Shown here: positions 63,060 to 64,000 of the stretch, piece after piece | How positions within the stretch are numbered: position 1 is the stretch's first letter | How the letters are laid out: every line of letters begins with the position of its first letter | Source: Rhynchopus sp. YZ270_cl-10 | Lineage: Eukaryota > Euglenozoa > Diplonemea > Diplonemida > Diplonemidae | Reading direction: 5' to 3' | Length of the DNA: 64,000 nucleotides | NCBI GenBank assembly: GCA_964035575.1 | Contig: OZ037868.1 | Location: 1,302,001 to 1,366,000 of the forward strand | The notes under the pieces: generated by a model | Told to the model about the DNA's origin: nothing | What the model saw: only the letters and a program-made list of their open reading frames with translations | Database searches by the model: none | Position numbers and translations under genes: made by a program

Positions 63060-64000
63060 TCAAGTGCTCTGGGACGGCCGCGAGTTCCTGCTCCGCTTTA
63101 GGCCCCGCAGACGGTTGTAGAGGGTGTAAGCCTCTTCCACCTCGTCGGAGCTCATCGACGGCCTCTTCGCTTCTTTCCACAGGTAGAGGCAGGTGAGGGC
63201 GTCATCCACCGACTGCCAATCCCCTCCCGCTGCCAGCGACTGGTGCTGAAGCGTGTTCGGGTAGAACGTCTCCTTCCACGCCTCGGCGGTCGCTGGACAC
63301 CCCATGTTGTTGAATCCTGGGCAGGGCGCCATACCGGCATAGAACGGCACGTTGGTCGGGAGGGCTGTAGGTGCGGGTTGAGAGCCACTCTCCGATTGCG
63401 TGTACGTGCTGGGGGCCGAAGTGGCGTCAGACATGGGGACTGCGAGTTCTGATTCGTCGATGAGGTCCATAGAGAACTCGCTGCCCTGCGATGCGGCGGG
63501 CGGCTGCTCTCTCGGGTGGACGGAAGAGGGAACTGCCTCAGAGGAAGAAGATACGGGGAGGGCTGAGTGGGTGTTTGAGAAGCCACTCTCCGTACCGGTC
63601 TGAGGTTGTGTTGCCCCGTCCGAACCAGGGTGTGTCTGCGCAGAGGCGCCGGGACGGGCAACTGCTTGTGCGACAGGGGGCACCGAGGACGCGACAGGAG
63701 TAGGGAGGGCTGAATGTGTGGTGGAGTAGCCGCTCTCTTGTCCCTGGACGTCTGATGATGCCAGTCTCATGTTGCGTTGCGTCTGTGCCCTCCGCGCCTT
63801 TGCAGTCTCCACTTGGCTGGTCACGCGAGCTTCACGCTGTACCTTCACCAAGTTAATGCTCTTGGGGTCAATCATCTCGTGCGCGCGCGCAATGATCCTC
63901 GCCGCGCATGGCTTGCTGGACACTGGCAGGGCCCGCGGGCAGGTTGAGGGGAGGGAACGACACGGCAGACACACCCAAACTGAGCACTCCAGACACTCCC
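63060..64000 (-). CDS. Low-complexity protein, 5' end outside the window
   Basis: The frame is open from the window edge to a stop at 63060, giving at least 313 residues. No ATG lies near the edge; the first in-frame one is inside (MIDPKSINLVKVQREARV), so the true start is probably upstream. The N-terminal part has a basic helical stretch (VETAKARRAQTQRN). The middle is Ser/Thr/Pro/Gln-rich with a twice-repeated ESGYSTTHSALP / ESGFSNTHSALP motif. The C-terminal ~90 residues look folded (PGFNNMGCPATAEAWKETFY, then DDALTCLYLWKEAKR) and end in a basic tail. No family recognised. Confidence 0.6.
   Translation of the reverse strand, partial: ECLECSVWVCLPCRSLPSTCPRALPVSSKPCAARIIARAHEMIDPKSINLVKVQREARVTSQVETAKARRAQTQRNMRLASSDVQGQESGYSTTHSALPTPVASSVPPVAQAVARPGASAQTHPGSDGATQPQTGTESGFSNTHSALPVSSSSEAVPSSVHPREQPPAASQGSEFSMDLIDESELAVPMSDATSAPSTYTQSESGSQPAPTALPTNVPFYAGMAPCPGFNNMGCPATAEAWKETFYPNTLQHQSLAAGGDWQSVDDALTCLYLWKEAKRPSMSSDEVEEAYTLYNRLRGLKRSRNSRPSQST

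Overview
The window reads as nuclear DNA of a microbial eukaryote that I cannot place. Genes are sparse and mostly single-exon. One clear GT-AG intron is visible. Two proteins have eukaryotic architecture (a signal peptide - CUB-like - Pro/Thr stalk - single TM membrane protein, and a prolyl-hydroxylase-type dioxygenase). Most of the space is nested DNA transposons, foldback elements and microsatellites. I saw no bacterial operons, rRNA genes or CRISPR, and no convincing tRNA in an unsystematic look.

Layout. 1-15.4 kb: three tandem units, each with a conserved 5' flank and one copy of a large surface-protein gene (1382-4390, 7616-11314, and a frameshifted copy 13505-15329). The units are separated by inserted elements whose empty sites survive in the sister unit. 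15.4-28.8 kb: no intact gene; old element remnants, a 22-bp/88-bp satellite, GGGGTACCCC clusters and decayed minus-strand coding pieces. 28.8-32.0 kb: two housekeeping-looking genes, a theta-like glutathione S-transferase and an EGLN/P4H-type 2-oxoglutarate dioxygenase. 32.0-44.5 kb: microsatellites, an inverted element copy, a 1.6-kb palindrome, a 4.7-kb TIR element (36168-40838), and foldback elements ending in CCTAGGCATA. 44.9-46.1 kb: a two-exon PD-(D/E)XK nuclease-like gene. 50.0-51.8 kb: remnant of a polinton-like virus element (packaging ATPase, penton-like protein, one unknown). 51.8-62.5 kb: further copies of the large TIR element, including a second near-complete one (56394-61262), with four other elements nested in them. 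63.1-64.0 kb: 3' part of an unrecognised low-complexity gene.

The most informative signal is the element stratigraphy. Because the large TIR element and the tandem gene units exist in several copies, many insertions can be compared with their empty site. This defines the target duplications directly: 8 bp for two hAT-like families, TA for a 229-bp MITE and for a larger element, 5 bp for a 467-bp foldback element, and probably 3 bp (ATA) for a 370-bp element. A recurring architecture is a pair of terminal inverted repeats enclosing arrays of a short motif private to each element (CTGGTCA, TTCGTCGA, ACTCGCC, TTATCGG, GTTACAAGTGA, TTCACAACT). Microsatellites built on GTAC or TAC cores sit beside element ends.
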